DNA of 64,000 bases from Flavobacterium foetidum (GCF_004634245.1 NZ_SJTF01000004.1:186001-250000), one strand, 5' to 3'; shown: positions 9,789 to 19,912, numbered from the stretch's first letter. Program-made: numbers and translations. Notes: generated from the sequence alone by a model not told the origin.

Positions 9789-9923
9789 TTTTGTCATTTC
9801 GCCAAAGGGAGACTCGAGCGATAGCGAACAGACGAAGTAAATCACACTCGAGAATCTACAAAGAGAATCGCCAATCGTCGGAGAGTTTCTAATGTGATTT
9901 CTCCTTTCGTCGAAATGACAAAA
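9789..9923. repeat. Dispersed palindromic element (GTCATTTCG family)
   Basis: Bounded by 13-bp inverted ends (TTTTGTCATTTCG at 9789-9801, its complement at 9911-9923) and containing the CGAGCGATAGCGAA core at 9815. Related copies lie at 47117-47248 and, as core arms only, at 56322-56363 and 56608-56649. It is noncoding and probably mobile in the REP/MITE sense. Confidence 0.75.
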
Positions 9924-9928
9924 TACAA

Positions 9929-9958
9929 AAAGAGGATATTATTTCGAATATCCTCTTT
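9929..9958. terminator. Bidirectional terminator between convergent genes
   Basis: AAAGAGGATATT (9929-9940) pairs with AATATCCTCTTT (9947-9958), with T-rich sequence on both sides. It serves the Gfo gene (+) and the barrel gene (-). Confidence 0.8.
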
Positions 9959-9986
9959 GATTTTAAACTATAATAACGGAATAAAA

Positions 9987-10931
9987 TTATAGGCTGTATT
10001 TTAACCCAACTGTTAAGCCTATCCCTGAAATTCCAACAAAAGAGCTAATATCATCCGTAGCTCTTGTATCATCAAAACCAGCTGCATTAGTAACTCTACT
10101 GTTAGAACTTGTACTCAATTGACTTACATAATTAGTGTGGATAGCAGAATAAGAAGCATCTTGTCTAAAAGTAGATGGTGTATGTAATTTATCTACTCCA
10201 TTTTCAGTAAACACTGTAGTTTCTTTAGTTTTTCCGTGAACTGTAAAGTTTCTGTATTCTACTTCAGCAAATACAGCAATCTTTTTTCCTAGTTTATAAG
10301 AAGTTCCGATTGCAGCCATAAAACCAATAGTTGGATTTGGTTTTACAACATCTTCAGAATATGTCTTTGCCACAACTCCTTGTGCTGTGTAATATTCACG
10401 GTTGGTTTCGATAGTTAGATCTCCGTGAATAGGAACAATAATTCCTACCTTAGTATAAGGTTCAAAACCTTTAGTTTCTCCCAAAAACAATACTAAAGAT
10501 GGCGATAAATCCCATGCTCTAATTTTACCTACAGCATCACCAGTTACAAAAATATTTGCTGGAGAAGTTGCTACTAAACGATTTGTAGTCTCAACCATCA
10601 ATTTATCTGCACTAGAATAATAGTTAATCCCCATCTCAACTCCTAATCGAGTTGAAAAACGGTAACCAGCAGTCAATCCAGAACGGAAACCTTCTCCAAA
10701 AGATCCGTGATTTGTCTTTCTAGAAATTAAGGTAGTTCCATTAGGACCATAAACATCTGTATTAGGCAATTGGCCATTTACAATTGGAAATTCTGTCGCT
10801 GCTGTTTGAATGAAATATGATCCACCCAATTTAAAGTACCAGCTTTCTGGTTTATCTGTATTTTCAGTTGTTTGCGCCACACTCATCATTGAGCAAACAA
10901 GTAATCCTAATAAAAATATGTTCTTTTTCAT
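9987..10931 (-). CDS. Outer-membrane beta-barrel protein
   Basis: 314 residues with a signal peptide (MKKNIFLLGLLVCSMMSVAQ). The mature part has barrel strands: SWYFKLGGSYFIQ, RLGVEMGINYYSS, KKIAVFAEVEYRNF, and a last strand ISGIGLTVGLKYSL. It resembles OmpA-like or OmpW-like small barrels of Bacteroidota, with about eight strands expected. The function is unknown. It is transcribed alone from a well-formed promoter (10955-10985). Confidence 0.85.
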   Translation of the reverse strand: MKKNIFLLGLLVCSMMSVAQTTENTDKPESWYFKLGGSYFIQTAATEFPIVNGQLPNTDVYGPNGTTLISRKTNHGSFGEGFRSGLTAGYRFSTRLGVEMGINYYSSADKLMVETTNRLVATSPANIFVTGDAVGKIRAWDLSPSLVLFLGETKGFEPYTKVGIIVPIHGDLTIETNREYYTAQGVVAKTYSEDVVKPNPTIGFMAAIGTSYKLGKKIAVFAEVEYRNFTVHGKTKETTVFTENGVDKLHTPSTFRQDASYSAIHTNYVSQLSTSSNSRVTNAAGFDDTRATDDISSFVGISGIGLTVGLKYSL

Positions 10932-10954
10932 AATTCTGATTTAATTAATTAGTA

Positions 10955-10985
10955 CAAACTTAGAATATTAAATACATTCTTACAA
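10955..10985 (-). promoter_or_regulatory. Bacteroidota promoter TTG-N20-TAAGTTTG
   Basis: On the minus strand the -33 TTG (10983-10985) and the -7 TAAGTTTG (10955-10962) are separated by 20 nt. This is one of the two best-formed promoters in the window, 24 nt upstream of the ATG. Confidence 0.7.
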
Positions 10986-11108
10986 TTTGTAAAGTTAGAC
11001 ATGTAACGAAATCGTTATAATTTTAAATAATATTACTAAAAATTTATTATGCATGCATATTTTTAACTAAAAAAAATAATATCTATTTAAATTTTAACTG
11101 TTAATTTT

Positions 11109-14100
11109 TTAGTTCAATTTAAAATTAATCTGCATTTTTTCCAATTCTCGAAGTAATTCGGCAGAAATCTTGACTTTTAGACGTCTGCTTGGCATTGTCA
11201 ATTTGGTCACGACCTTGATTTCCTCAATCTCATTTACCTCTTGTACCTTATTGGTCTGCAAAGCTACATCTTCATTATCATTGTCATCTTCAAAAACAGT
11301 TTCATCTGCCTCAAAATCTGTTGGCGTTTGGACTTCAACCAAACGTTTGACCTTTTCTAATTCCATTATTTCAAAAGAAACCGAGTTGTCTCCTTTGTAA
11401 TCATTAAAGAGATGACTTAATTTATGAATAAACTCCGCCTGTAGGTCTTTAATATTCAGAAGCAAAATCAGTTTTTTGGCAAAAGTTTCCAAAATATCTT
11501 GCAGCTGTTTTATCTCCACAAATTGCATCCTCGGCTCTGTTTTTTTACCTGTATCGTGATTTACCCAGCCGTCTTTGATTAATATTTTCAGAAAGGCAAA
11601 ATTGTTCTGGATTAAGAAATGGCGGAACTTTAAATATTCTTCACCAAAAATCTTAAACTCATAACTTTCATCGTAGCCTTCTAAATTGAAAGCCGCCCAG
11701 CCTTTTCCGTTTTTAGCCACACGATGCTGCACGTTATTAATAATACCTGCGAATGTTAAATTCTTACCTACATACTCGTTCATGCTTTTCAGCGCTTCTA
11801 ATCGGGCATTGCAGAAGTATTTCATTTCAAACTTAAAATCATCCAAAGGATGTCCGGAAATATAAATTCCGACAACCTCTTTTTCTTTGGCCAGTTTTTC
11901 CATTGTGCTCCAGTCTTCACATGGCGGTACTACTGGTTCGGCAATCTGTACTTCGCTGGTTTCTCCAAACAAACTTACTTGTGATGAATTTTCATTTTCC
12001 TGAAACTTGGATCCGTAACGCATCGCTTTTTCGTAGAATGTGATTCCGTCTCCATCGTCATGGAAATATTGCGCTCTGGTTGTTCCTTCAAATGAATCAA
12101 AACCTCCGGCAAGTGCTAAATTCTCAATCGCTTTTTTGTTGGCTGCACGCAAATCTATTCGTTTCGCCAAATCAAAAATCGATTTATATCTTCCGTCTTT
12201 TCTGTTTTCAACAATGGTTTCAACGGCTCCTGCTCCTACTCCTTTAATCGCTCCCATTCCGAAACGAACAGCATAGTCATCATTTACCGTAAATTTATAG
12301 TACGATTCATTTACACAAGGTCCCAAAACCTGTAATCCCATACGTTTGCACTCTTCCATAAAGAAAGAAACTTGTTTGATATCGTTCATGTTATTGGAAA
12401 GTACCGCTGCCATATATTCGGCAGGATAATGTGCTTTCAAATAAGCCGTTTGGTACGCAATCCAAGCATAACAAGTCGAGTGCGATTTGTTGAAGGCGTA
12501 ACTCGCAAAGGCTTCCCAGTCTTTCCAGATTTTCTCCAGAATCTTGGCATCGTGACCTTTTGCTGCGGCTTGCTCCACGAACTTCGGCTTCATTTTATCC
12601 AGTACGTCTTTTTGTTTTTTACCCATCGCTTTACGCAAGACGTCGGCCTCACCCTTTGTAAATCCTGCCAAAGACTGAGACAAAAGCATTACCTGCTCTT
12701 GGTAGACCGTAATTCCGTAGGTTTCTGATAAATATTCTGCACAGGCATCTAAATCGTATTTGATTTCTTCATCACCATTTTTTCTTCGAACGAAAGATGG
12801 AATATACTCCAAAGGCCCTGGACGATACAAGGCATTCATCGCAATTAAATCTCCAAAAACCGTTGGCTTCAGATCTTTCATGTATTTCTGCATTCCGGGT
12901 GACTCGTATTGGAAGATTCCAACGGTTTCACCTCTTTGGAAAAGCGCATACGTTTCTTCATCATCGATTGGAAAAGTATCTGGATTCAGCTCAATTCCCG
13001 TTCTATATTTTACCAGTTTTACAGTATCTTTTATCAGCGTAAGGGTCTTCAGACCCAAAAAGTCCATTTTCAGCAATCCGGCACTTTCTGCAACCGAGTT
13101 ATCGAACTGTGTTACATATAAATCCGAATCTTTTGCAGTTGTTACGGGAACGTAATTCGTAATATCCGACGGCGTAATGATTACCCCGCAGGCGTGAATA
13201 CCTGTATTACGCAGCGAACCTTCAAGAATTTTTGCCTGCTGAATGGTTTCTCCAGCCAAATCATCTTCATTGGCAATCGCAATTAATTCTTTTACGTTAT
13301 CAAATTCATCCGAACGAAGCGCTTTTTTAACCTCTTCTTCACTTTCCGAAATAAAACGCGCCAAATTCCATTTGGAAGGCATCATTCCCGGAATCAGTTT
13401 TGCAATTCTATCGGCTTCAAACAATGGCAAATCCAGCACACGAGCCGTATCACGAATTGCCGATTTGGTTGCCATCTTACCATACGTGATAATCTGTGCC
13501 ACCTGTTTTTGACCGTATTTGTTGATTACGTATTCCATTACACGTCCACGACCCTCGTCATCAAAGTCGATATCAATATCGGGCATCGATACACGGTCGG
13601 GATTTAGGAAACGCTCAAAAAGTAAGTCGTATTTAATCGGGTCAATATTGGTAATTCCGAGACAGTATGCAACGGCCGAACCCGCTGCAGAACCACGCCC
13701 AGGCCCTACCGAAACATCCATTTTTCTAGCTTCGGCAATGAAATCCTGTACAATCAAGAAATACCCAGGATAACCAGAGTTTGAAATTGTCATCAATTCA
13801 AAATCCAAACGTTCCTGAATCGATTCTGTGATTTCTCCGTATCTTCTTTTGGCACCTTCCATGGTAAGATGACGCAAATAAGCGTTTTCACCACGGACAC
13901 CATTGTCTTTTTCATCTTCAGGGTCAACAAATTCCTGTGGAATTTCAAATTTAGGAAGCAATACATCTCGATAAAGCGAATATCCCTCTACCTTATCTAC
14001 AATTTCCTGAATATTGATTATGGCTTCCGGCAAATCGGCAAAGAGTTTTTTCATCTCGTCTTGCGACTTGAAATAATATTCCTGATTTGGAAGTCCGTAG

Positions 14101-15644
14101 CGATAACCACGTCCACGTCCGATAGGCGTTGCCTGTTTTTCACCATCTTTTACACACAATAAAATGTCGTGTGCATTGGCATCTTCTTTATTTAAATAAT
14201 ACGTATTGTTAGTCGCAATGAGCTTTACATTGTGTTTTTTCGAAAATTCAATCAGGGTTTTGTTGACACGATTTTCATCTTCCTGATTGTGGCGCATTAC
14301 TTCCAGATAGAAATCTTCGCCAAATTGTTCCTTCCACCAAATCAACGCTTCTTCGGCTTGGTTTTCACCGATATTCAGGATTTTACTCGGAATCTCTCCG
14401 TATAAATTCCCGGACAAAACCATGATATCGCCTTTATATTGCTCCACAATCGCGCGGTCAATTCTCGGAACATAATAAAAACCGTCAGTATAAGCAATTG
14501 AAGCCATTTTGGCCAAGTTGTGGTAGCCGGCTTTATTTTTAGCCATTAAAACAACTTGATAACCATTGTCTTTTTTGCTTTTATCTAAATGGTTGTCGCA
14601 GATATTAAATTCGCAACCAACTATTGGTTTAATTTCGGTTTCTGTCGGTTCTTCTCCCGCTTCAACCAAGGCTTTGTTTTTTGCAGAAGCACCTTTATTG
14701 TGGTTCATGACAGCGCTCACAAAGTGGAAAGCGCCCATCATATTTCCAGTATCGGTCATAGCAACAGCCGGCATTCCATTTTTAGCAGTAGCAGCCACAA
14801 TATTCCCTATTCCTATAGTCGATTGAAGTACCGAAAACTGGGTGTGATTATGTAAATGCGCAAATTTTGCAGCTTTAAAATCGGCTTTATCTTCTTCTGA
14901 AACAACAGTCTGCTGCCCTTCCCCAGCAAGAGCTTTAAGCTGTTCTCTAATTTTATCAGAAGCCGCTTTTAAGTTGATGTGTTTTAAACCAATTAACTTA
15001 AATGGCTCTGGATTTCTTTCTTGAAATTCTTTGAAATACTCTTTTGGTACATCAAGTTCTTCTTTGGTGAAAACTTCTCTTCTCACCAATTCAAGGAAAC
15101 AACGTGTAGTTGCCTCAACGTCGGCAGTTGCGTTGTGCGCTTCCGCGAAAGGAACATTGAATAAATATTCGTGAAGCTCCGTCAAAGTCGGAAGTTTGAA
15201 TTTTCCTCCACGACCTCCCGGAAGCTGTAATAATGAAGCCGTAACTTCGGTACAAGTGTCCAAAACGGGAATGGAAGCCATAGTAGAATCTACTCCCATT
15301 CTATGGAATTCAGCTCCCATAATATTCACATCGAAACCTAAATTCTGTCCAACAATGAATTTGGTTTTGCTTAAAGCAATATTGAATTTCTCTAAAACTT
15401 CGGCCAAAGTGATTCCGTCGGCTTCAGCCAATTCAGTCGAGATTCCGTGGATACGTTCAGCATCATACGGAATATTAAAGCCTTCCGGTTTTACCAAATA
15501 ATCCTGATGTTCAACAAGATTTCCCATTTCGTCATGCAATTGCCATGCAATCTGTATACAGCGAGGCCAGTTGTCAGAATCGGTAATTGGGGCGTCCCAG
15601 CGTTTTGGTAATCCGGTTGTTTCGGTATCGAATATTAAATACAT
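11109..15644 (-). CDS. dnaE: DNA polymerase III alpha subunit with N-terminal exonuclease
   Basis: 1511 residues from the ATG at 15642-15644 (MYLIFDTETTGLPKRW). A further in-frame ATG 13 codons upstream only adds a non-homologous tail. Replicative DNA polymerase. Order: DEDDh 3'-5' exonuclease (about residues 1-200; Asp6 and Glu8 in FDTETTG, HNATADVEATTR near its end), PHP domain from about residue 265 (HLHNHTQFSVLQS), polymerase core with catalytic PDIDIDFDDEGR near residue 690 and GPGRGSAAGS just before it, then the fingers, HhH and OB-fold regions (FAGIINNVQHRV) and an acidic tail. Proofreading and polymerase activity in one chain is usual in this phylum, where E. coli needs a separate DnaQ. 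Confidence 0.96.
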   Translation of the reverse strand: MYLIFDTETTGLPKRWDAPITDSDNWPRCIQIAWQLHDEMGNLVEHQDYLVKPEGFNIPYDAERIHGISTELAEADGITLAEVLEKFNIALSKTKFIVGQNLGFDVNIMGAEFHRMGVDSTMASIPVLDTCTEVTASLLQLPGGRGGKFKLPTLTELHEYLFNVPFAEAHNATADVEATTRCFLELVRREVFTKEELDVPKEYFKEFQERNPEPFKLIGLKHINLKAASDKIREQLKALAGEGQQTVVSEEDKADFKAAKFAHLHNHTQFSVLQSTIGIGNIVAATAKNGMPAVAMTDTGNMMGAFHFVSAVMNHNKGASAKNKALVEAGEEPTETEIKPIVGCEFNICDNHLDKSKKDNGYQVVLMAKNKAGYHNLAKMASIAYTDGFYYVPRIDRAIVEQYKGDIMVLSGNLYGEIPSKILNIGENQAEEALIWWKEQFGEDFYLEVMRHNQEDENRVNKTLIEFSKKHNVKLIATNNTYYLNKEDANAHDILLCVKDGEKQATPIGRGRGYRYGLPNQEYYFKSQDEMKKLFADLPEAIINIQEIVDKVEGYSLYRDVLLPKFEIPQEFVDPEDEKDNGVRGENAYLRHLTMEGAKRRYGEITESIQERLDFELMTISNSGYPGYFLIVQDFIAEARKMDVSVGPGRGSAAGSAVAYCLGITNIDPIKYDLLFERFLNPDRVSMPDIDIDFDDEGRGRVMEYVINKYGQKQVAQIITYGKMATKSAIRDTARVLDLPLFEADRIAKLIPGMMPSKWNLARFISESEEEVKKALRSDEFDNVKELIAIANEDDLAGETIQQAKILEGSLRNTGIHACGVIITPSDITNYVPVTTAKDSDLYVTQFDNSVAESAGLLKMDFLGLKTLTLIKDTVKLVKYRTGIELNPDTFPIDDEETYALFQRGETVGIFQYESPGMQKYMKDLKPTVFGDLIAMNALYRPGPLEYIPSFVRRKNGDEEIKYDLDACAEYLSETYGITVYQEQVMLLSQSLAGFTKGEADVLRKAMGKKQKDVLDKMKPKFVEQAAAKGHDAKILEKIWKDWEAFASYAFNKSHSTCYAWIAYQTAYLKAHYPAEYMAAVLSNNMNDIKQVSFFMEECKRMGLQVLGPCVNESYYKFTVNDDYAVRFGMGAIKGVGAGAVETIVENRKDGRYKSIFDLAKRIDLRAANKKAIENLALAGGFDSFEGTTRAQYFHDDGDGITFYEKAMRYGSKFQENENSSQVSLFGETSEVQIAEPVVPPCEDWSTMEKLAKEKEVVGIYISGHPLDDFKFEMKYFCNARLEALKSMNEYVGKNLTFAGIINNVQHRVAKNGKGWAAFNLEGYDESYEFKIFGEEYLKFRHFLIQNNFAFLKILIKDGWVNHDTGKKTEPRMQFVEIKQLQDILETFAKKLILLLNIKDLQAEFIHKLSHLFNDYKGDNSVSFEIMELEKVKRLVEVQTPTDFEADETVFEDDNDNEDVALQTNKVQEVNEIEEIKVVTKLTMPSRRLKVKISAELLRELEKMQINFKLN

Positions 15645-15933
15645 AGAGTTGTAAAAATCAAATTTTAAAGCTCCAAATTCCAAATCTTACACATTGCAAA
15701 ACATTGACAACATGAAACATAATAAAATGCGAAATGAAAAATGGAAGGAATTCAAATTTACGCTTTTTTTGGAGAAATTAAAAGTCTGAAATTGTTAAAC
15801 TAAGACAACTTCTTTTGACAAAATTTATTAGATTTGAATATTTTAACAATCTAATTTTGACAATAATTTATTTCTAAACTTGATACAGAGGATTTAATTA
15901 AATTCTAAACATAAAAATTTTAATCAAAATTCT
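15645..15933. other. AT-rich intergenic region, no gene seen
   Basis: No ORF, RNA gene or strong hairpin is visible between dnaE and the lipoprotein gene. A TAGATTTG box (15829-15836) is present without a -33 partner at proper spacing, so it is not called as a promoter. Confidence 0.5.
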
Positions 15934-16398
15934 ATGAAAAAACACTTTACTCTCTTTCTGATTATTCTTCTAATTAGTTGTTCAAAAAAGAATACTATTG
16001 AAAAATCTTTAGAAACAAAATCTGATGAATATTGGTGTTATTATACTAATTGCGACTCTTATTTTACTTATTTCAAGTTTAAAGACGACCACTTGTCTTA
16101 TCGGTATAGCAAAAATGGAAATGGAAAATTTACTGATAAGCCGGAAGACCCATTTATGCCGGAAGTTCCTGAAAAATGGTCTGTATCTGAAGACAGTATT
16201 TTGACATGGAGAAATTTCTCCTATGACATTGTAAGTTTTAACGAAAAAGCAATCATACTAGCTTATCCCACAAAGAAAAAACCTTATCTAAATTATATTT
16301 TTTTAATCAAAGAAAAAGAAAGTGATCATAAAAAATATCCGAATGATTATAATGAGAAAAGACTATACAATCCCGAAAAATATAAACCAAACAAATAA
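15934..16398 (+). CDS. Predicted lipoprotein, unknown function
   Basis: 154 residues beginning MKKHFTLFLIILLISCSKK, a typical signal peptidase II lipobox (LISC) with Cys18 as the lipidated residue. The mature protein is small, rich in Tyr, Asp and Lys (YWCYYTNCDSYFTYFKF), and has a beta-rich pattern. I recognise no family. It lies 38 bp upstream of another lipoprotein gene, and the two may be co-transcribed. Base composition is even more AT-rich than the flanking metabolic genes. Confidence 0.75.
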   Translation: MKKHFTLFLIILLISCSKKNTIEKSLETKSDEYWCYYTNCDSYFTYFKFKDDHLSYRYSKNGNGKFTDKPEDPFMPEVPEKWSVSEDSILTWRNFSYDIVSFNEKAIILAYPTKKKPYLNYIFLIKEKESDHKKYPNDYNEKRLYNPEKYKPNK

Positions 16399-16436
16399 AA
16401 TTTAAGATGATTCATTCTTCAATAAACTAAATTTCA

Positions 16437-17216
16437 ATGACAAATAAATCTGCAAAGAACCTTAGGATACAATATGTTATTTCATATTTTTTAATCTATT
16501 TTATTTCAACTAGTTGCAATCAAAGTGTCGAGTCTAAAATCAACCATTCTATTCAAAGTCTTATTACAAAATATCCGCAATTAACGGCTGATAAAAAACC
16601 ATCTGAAAGTGAATTCAAGTTTGTAAAAAGTGTTCGAGAAGGCGAGTTTAATATCGAAATTCAACTCTATTCACAGCCTGAAGGATATAAAAACAGAAAT
16701 CATATTTTAGTTTTCATTAATGGTAAAAAACAAGTCTATGCTATTCCCCTTTTCAATAGCAAATACAGAGATTATTGGGAATTTCCATTTGATAAACTAT
16801 TGCCAGATGTTCCCAAAACAAATACAACTTTTACAAATCAACTTAATTTAGGCATAGATGAACTAATTAACAATAGCGACAGAAGAAAATCAAATAAGAG
16901 GTTTACATTAATCAACGTGATGCTTACTTCAGTATTAAATTGCAAAAGAATTGAAGAAAGAGACAGTACCATCGTACTCAATACTTTAAGAGGAAGTTAT
17001 GACATTCCTGATGAAAATATCGATTCAGCTAAAATCAGATTACGTAAAAATTATGAGTTAATGAAACGAGAATGGCATCCAGAAGAATATGCATCTAACT
17101 ACAATTGTTACTTCGACGAAACCAATGCTCGAATTTATCAAATACAAAATCTTGGAAATAAATTTAAAATCAAAACATATAGAATGGATTACGGATTTCA
17201 TTTTATAAATCTTTAA
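16437..17216 (+). CDS. Predicted lipoprotein, unknown function
   Basis: 259 residues. After a basic N-terminus a hydrophobic stretch ends in YFISTSCNQSV, consistent with a lipobox Cys near residue 27. The mature part contains lone cysteines (TSVLNCKRI, SNYNCYFDE) and many charged residues; no known domain is recognised. Its closeness to the previous lipoprotein suggests a two-gene unit. No enzymatic motif is seen. Confidence 0.7.
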   Translation: MTNKSAKNLRIQYVISYFLIYFISTSCNQSVESKINHSIQSLITKYPQLTADKKPSESEFKFVKSVREGEFNIEIQLYSQPEGYKNRNHILVFINGKKQVYAIPLFNSKYRDYWEFPFDKLLPDVPKTNTTFTNQLNLGIDELINNSDRRKSNKRFTLINVMLTSVLNCKRIEERDSTIVLNTLRGSYDIPDENIDSAKIRLRKNYELMKREWHPEEYASNYNCYFDETNARIYQIQNLGNKFKIKTYRMDYGFHFINL

Positions 17217-17589
17217 AAAACAATTAAATTTAAAAAAAAGACACCCTTATTTATTCATCAGTTTTTCTCTTAAAATTCATAAAATTTCACAAAAATACAC
17301 CTCTTGGACGTCGTAGTATTTCGACCTTTTATTGAATCTAAATAACGTTCGAAAAACTACATTAACACCATCAAAAAATCATAAAAGTGTTCTTTTTACA
17401 AGTAAATCAAAACTAACAATTATTACTATTTTTATTAGTTTTGTTAAATTTTTTCAATCAAATTCTTATATTTTATACTGATTTTGAGATAAATTTGCAA
17501 ACTATTAAAACAAAAAACAAACAAGGAAAATTAAAGCCGAAAAAGGAAAAGCAAATCCGTTTCTTCATCATTTTTCTGTCAAATTTTAG

Positions 17590-17618
17590 TTTACAAAAGT
17601 GGTTTCACAATTTGTAAA
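17590..17618. promoter_or_regulatory. Palindrome TTTACAAA-N13-TTTGTAAA upstream of the leu promoter
   Basis: A perfect 8-bp inverted repeat (17590-17597 and 17611-17618) centred about 50 bp upstream of the leu -33 element. The size and place fit an operator for a dimeric regulator. The rest of the gap 17217-17589 is AT-rich, with nothing else recognisable. Confidence 0.4.
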
Positions 17619-17653
17619 TTAGTTTGGGTATCGTATAAAATGAAATATCGAAA

Positions 17654-17683
17654 TTGACGCTTTTTTATCTTTTTTTACTTTTG
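17654..17683 (+). promoter_or_regulatory. leu operon promoter TTG-N19-TACTTTTG
   Basis: TTG at 17654-17656 and TACTTTTG at 17676-17683 with a 19-nt spacer, matching the Bacteroidota vegetative consensus. The predicted start near 17690 gives a leader of about 60 nt before leuC. Confidence 0.7.
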
Positions 17684-17696
17684 TTTTGCTATTATA

Positions 17697-17723
17697 ATGA
17701 ACAGGAAATTGCTGTGGTTATAG
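17697..17723 (+). CDS. Candidate leucine-rich leader peptide MNRKLLWL
   Basis: An 8-codon ORF (ATG AAC AGG AAA TTG CTG TGG TTA TAG) lying wholly inside the short predicted leuC leader, starting about 7 nt after the predicted transcription start and ending 25 nt before the leuC ATG. Three of its eight codons encode leucine, using three different codons. In other bacteria Leu-rich leader ORFs sense charged tRNA-Leu. There is no room for a terminator between it and leuC, so classical transcription attenuation is unlikely; translational coupling would be the alternative. Short enough that chance cannot be excluded. Confidence 0.45.
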   Translation: MNRKLLWL

Positions 17724-17748
17724 AAATTACAATTAAAAAAAATAAAAA

Positions 17749-19143
17749 ATGAGTAAGACATTATTTGACAAAGTATGGGATTCACATGTAGTGCGTAAAA
17801 TTGAAGATGGGCCAGATGTGTTTTTTATTGACCGCCATTTCATTCATGAAGTTACGAGTCCTGTTGCTTTTTTAGGATTAAAATCAAGAGGCGTTAACGT
17901 ATTATATCCGGAACGTACTTTTGCAACTGCCGACCACAATACACCAACCATAAACCAACATTTACCAGTACAAGACCCGCTTTCTGCAAACCAGCTTAAA
18001 GCTCTTGAAGACAATGCCGCTGAATACGGAATTTCGCACTGGGGATTAGGTCACCAAAAAAATGGAATTGTACACGTAGTTGGTCCTGAAAACGGAATTA
18101 CTTTGCCAGGTGCTACTATTGTATGTGGAGATTCGCATACGTCTACTCACGGTGCTTTTGGAGCGATTGCTTTTGGTATCGGAACATCTGAGGTTGAAAT
18201 GGTGCTTTCTACTCAATGTATTATGCAGCCTAAACCAAAGAAAATGCGTATCAACGTAAATGGTAAATTGAGTAAAGGTGTTGGTCCAAAAGACGTTGCA
18301 CTTTATATTATTGCTCAGTTAACTACTTCTGGAGGAACTGGTTATTTTGTTGAATATGCTGGTGATGTTTTCGAAAACATGACTATGGAAGGCCGTATGA
18401 CAGTTTGTAACTTAAGTATCGAAATGGGTGCTCGTGGAGGAATGATTGCCCCTGACCAAACTACTTTCGATTTCTTAGAAGGAAGACTTTACGCTCCTAA
18501 AGGAGAAGCTTGGACTAAAGCTGTTGAATACTGGAAAACACTAAAAACTGATGCTGACGCTGTGTTTGATGCTGAGTTAAACATCAAAGCGGAAGATATC
18601 GAACCAATGATTACTTATGGTACAAACCCTGGAATGGGAATTGGTATCACAAAACATATCCCAAGCGCAAAAGAAGTTGAAGGCGGTGAGGAAACTTACA
18701 AAAAATCTTTAGCTTATATGGGCTTCAATGAAGATGACGTAATGATCGGAAAACAAATCGATTATGTTTTCTTAGGAAGTTGTACAAACGGACGTATTGA
18801 AGATTTTAGAGCTTTTGCTGAAATTGTAAAAGGAAGAAAAAAAGCGGATAATGTTACGGCTTGGTTAGTTCCGGGTTCTCACGTTGTTGAAGCGCAGATT
18901 AAAGAGGAAGGTATTTTAGATATCTTGACTGAAGCTGGTTTCGTATTACGTCAGCCGGGTTGTTCTGCTTGTTTAGCCATGAACGATGATAAAGTTCCTG
19001 CTGGAAAATATGCAGTAAGTACTTCAAACAGAAACTTTGAAGGTCGTCAAGGCCCTGGTTCAAGAACGCTTTTAGCTTCTCCAATTATGGCGGCGGCAGC
19101 TGCTGTTACAGGAAAACTGACAGATCCGAGAGAGCTGTTCTAG
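17749..19143 (+). CDS. leuC: 3-isopropylmalate dehydratase large subunit
   Basis: 464 residues, normal LeuC length. With LeuD it isomerises 2- to 3-isopropylmalate in leucine synthesis through a [4Fe-4S] cluster. Cluster ligands are Cys345 in GSCTNGR and Cys405/Cys408 in GCSACLA. Other aconitase-family motifs: [13 protein letters not shown] and [10 protein letters not shown]. First gene of leuC-leuD-leuA-leuB, behind a vegetative promoter and a small Leu-rich ORF. Cytoplasmic. Confidence 0.97.
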   Translation: MSKTLFDKVWDSHVVRKIEDGPDVFFIDRHFIHEVTSPVAFLGLKSRGVNVLYPERTFATADHNTPTINQHLPVQDPLSANQLKALEDNAAEYGISHWGLGHQKNGIVHVVGPENGITLPGATIVCGDSHTSTHGAFGAIAFGIGTSEVEMVLSTQCIMQPKPKKMRINVNGKLSKGVGPKDVALYIIAQLTTSGGTGYFVEYAGDVFENMTMEGRMTVCNLSIEMGARGGMIAPDQTTFDFLEGRLYAPKGEAWTKAVEYWKTLKTDADAVFDAELNIKAEDIEPMITYGTNPGMGIGITKHIPSAKEVEGGEETYKKSLAYMGFNEDDVMIGKQIDYVFLGSCTNGRIEDFRAFAEIVKGRKKADNVTAWLVPGSHVVEAQIKEEGILDILTEAGFVLRQPGCSACLAMNDDKVPAGKYAVSTSNRNFEGRQGPGSRTLLASPIMAAAAAVTGKLTDPRELF

Positions 19144-19257
19144 TCAATGACAATTGCAATAACAATTTCAAAAATTCAATAAAATTGCTTTTAGATTTAA
19201 TAGAGATTCTCACTTCAAGAAAATCTAAAATCTAAAATCCAAAAATCTAAAATTAAA

Positions 19258-19854
19258 ATGGCATACGATAAATTTAATATACTTACAAGCAGTGCGGTGC
19301 CACTGCCAATTGAGAACGTAGATACAGACCAAATCATTCCAGCTCGTTTCTTGAAAGCTACAAAACGTGAAGGTTTTGGAGACAACCTTTTTAGAGACTG
19401 GAGATACAACGGAGATGATACTCCAAAAGCAGATTTCGTTTTAAACAATCCTACTTACAGCGGAAAAATTCTTGTTGGAGGGAAAAACTTCGGTTCTGGG
19501 TCTTCTAGAGAGCACGCTGCCTGGGCCGTTTACGATTACGGATTCCGTGCTGTAGTTTCTAGTTTCTTTGCAGATATCTTCAAAGGAAACTGTTTGAATA
19601 TTGGTGTATTGCCAGTACAAATCAGCCCAGAATTTTTAGCTAATATTTTCAAAGCTATCGAAGCTGACCCAAAAACAGAATTAGAAATCAATCTTCCAAA
19701 CCAAACCATCACTTTATTGTCAACTGGTAAGCAAGAGTCTTTCGCTATTAACGGTTACAAAAAAAACAACCTAATTAATGGTTTTGACGATATTGATTAT
19801 TTACAAAACATGAAGGAAGATATTAAAGCTTTTGCTGATAAACTTCCTTACTAA
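19258..19854 (+). CDS. leuD: 3-isopropylmalate dehydratase small subunit
   Basis: 198 residues, the small swivel subunit that completes the LeuCD active site. Family motifs: [14 protein letters not shown] near residue 20 and [17 protein letters not shown] near residue 78. It follows leuC after 114 bp of low-complexity AATCTAAA-type sequence. A strong hairpin (19877-19912) follows its stop. Confidence 0.96.
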   Translation: MAYDKFNILTSSAVPLPIENVDTDQIIPARFLKATKREGFGDNLFRDWRYNGDDTPKADFVLNNPTYSGKILVGGKNFGSGSSREHAAWAVYDYGFRAVVSSFFADIFKGNCLNIGVLPVQISPEFLANIFKAIEADPKTELEINLPNQTITLLSTGKQESFAINGYKKNNLINGFDDIDYLQNMKEDIKAFADKLPY

Positions 19855-19876
19855 TAGAAATATCATTCAGTCTATT

Positions 19877-19912
19877 AGACCCGAAAGGCTTTAAAACCTT
19901 TCGGGTCTTTCT
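19877..19912 (+). terminator. Strong hairpin between leuD and leuA
   Basis: Perfect 12-bp stem AGACCCGAAAGG (19877-19888) with CCTTTCGGGTCT (19897-19908), 8-nt loop, then TTCT. The following T tract is weak and no promoter box is visible before leuA, so it may act as a partial terminator or mRNA processing/stability element inside the operon. Confidence 0.7.

Noticed and set aside
12372..15501. Several plus-strand open frames inside dnaE
   Set aside because: They are antisense to a long, well-conserved gene and show no domain or start signals.
15645..15683. 13-residue N-terminal extension of DnaE
   Set aside because: The exonuclease domain normally begins right at MYLIFDTETTG; the upstream ATG adds unrelated residues.
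15829..15836. TAGATTTG as promoter of the 15934 lipoprotein gene
   Set aside because: No TTG at a fitting distance and about 100 bp from the start; a chance match in AT-rich DNA is likely.
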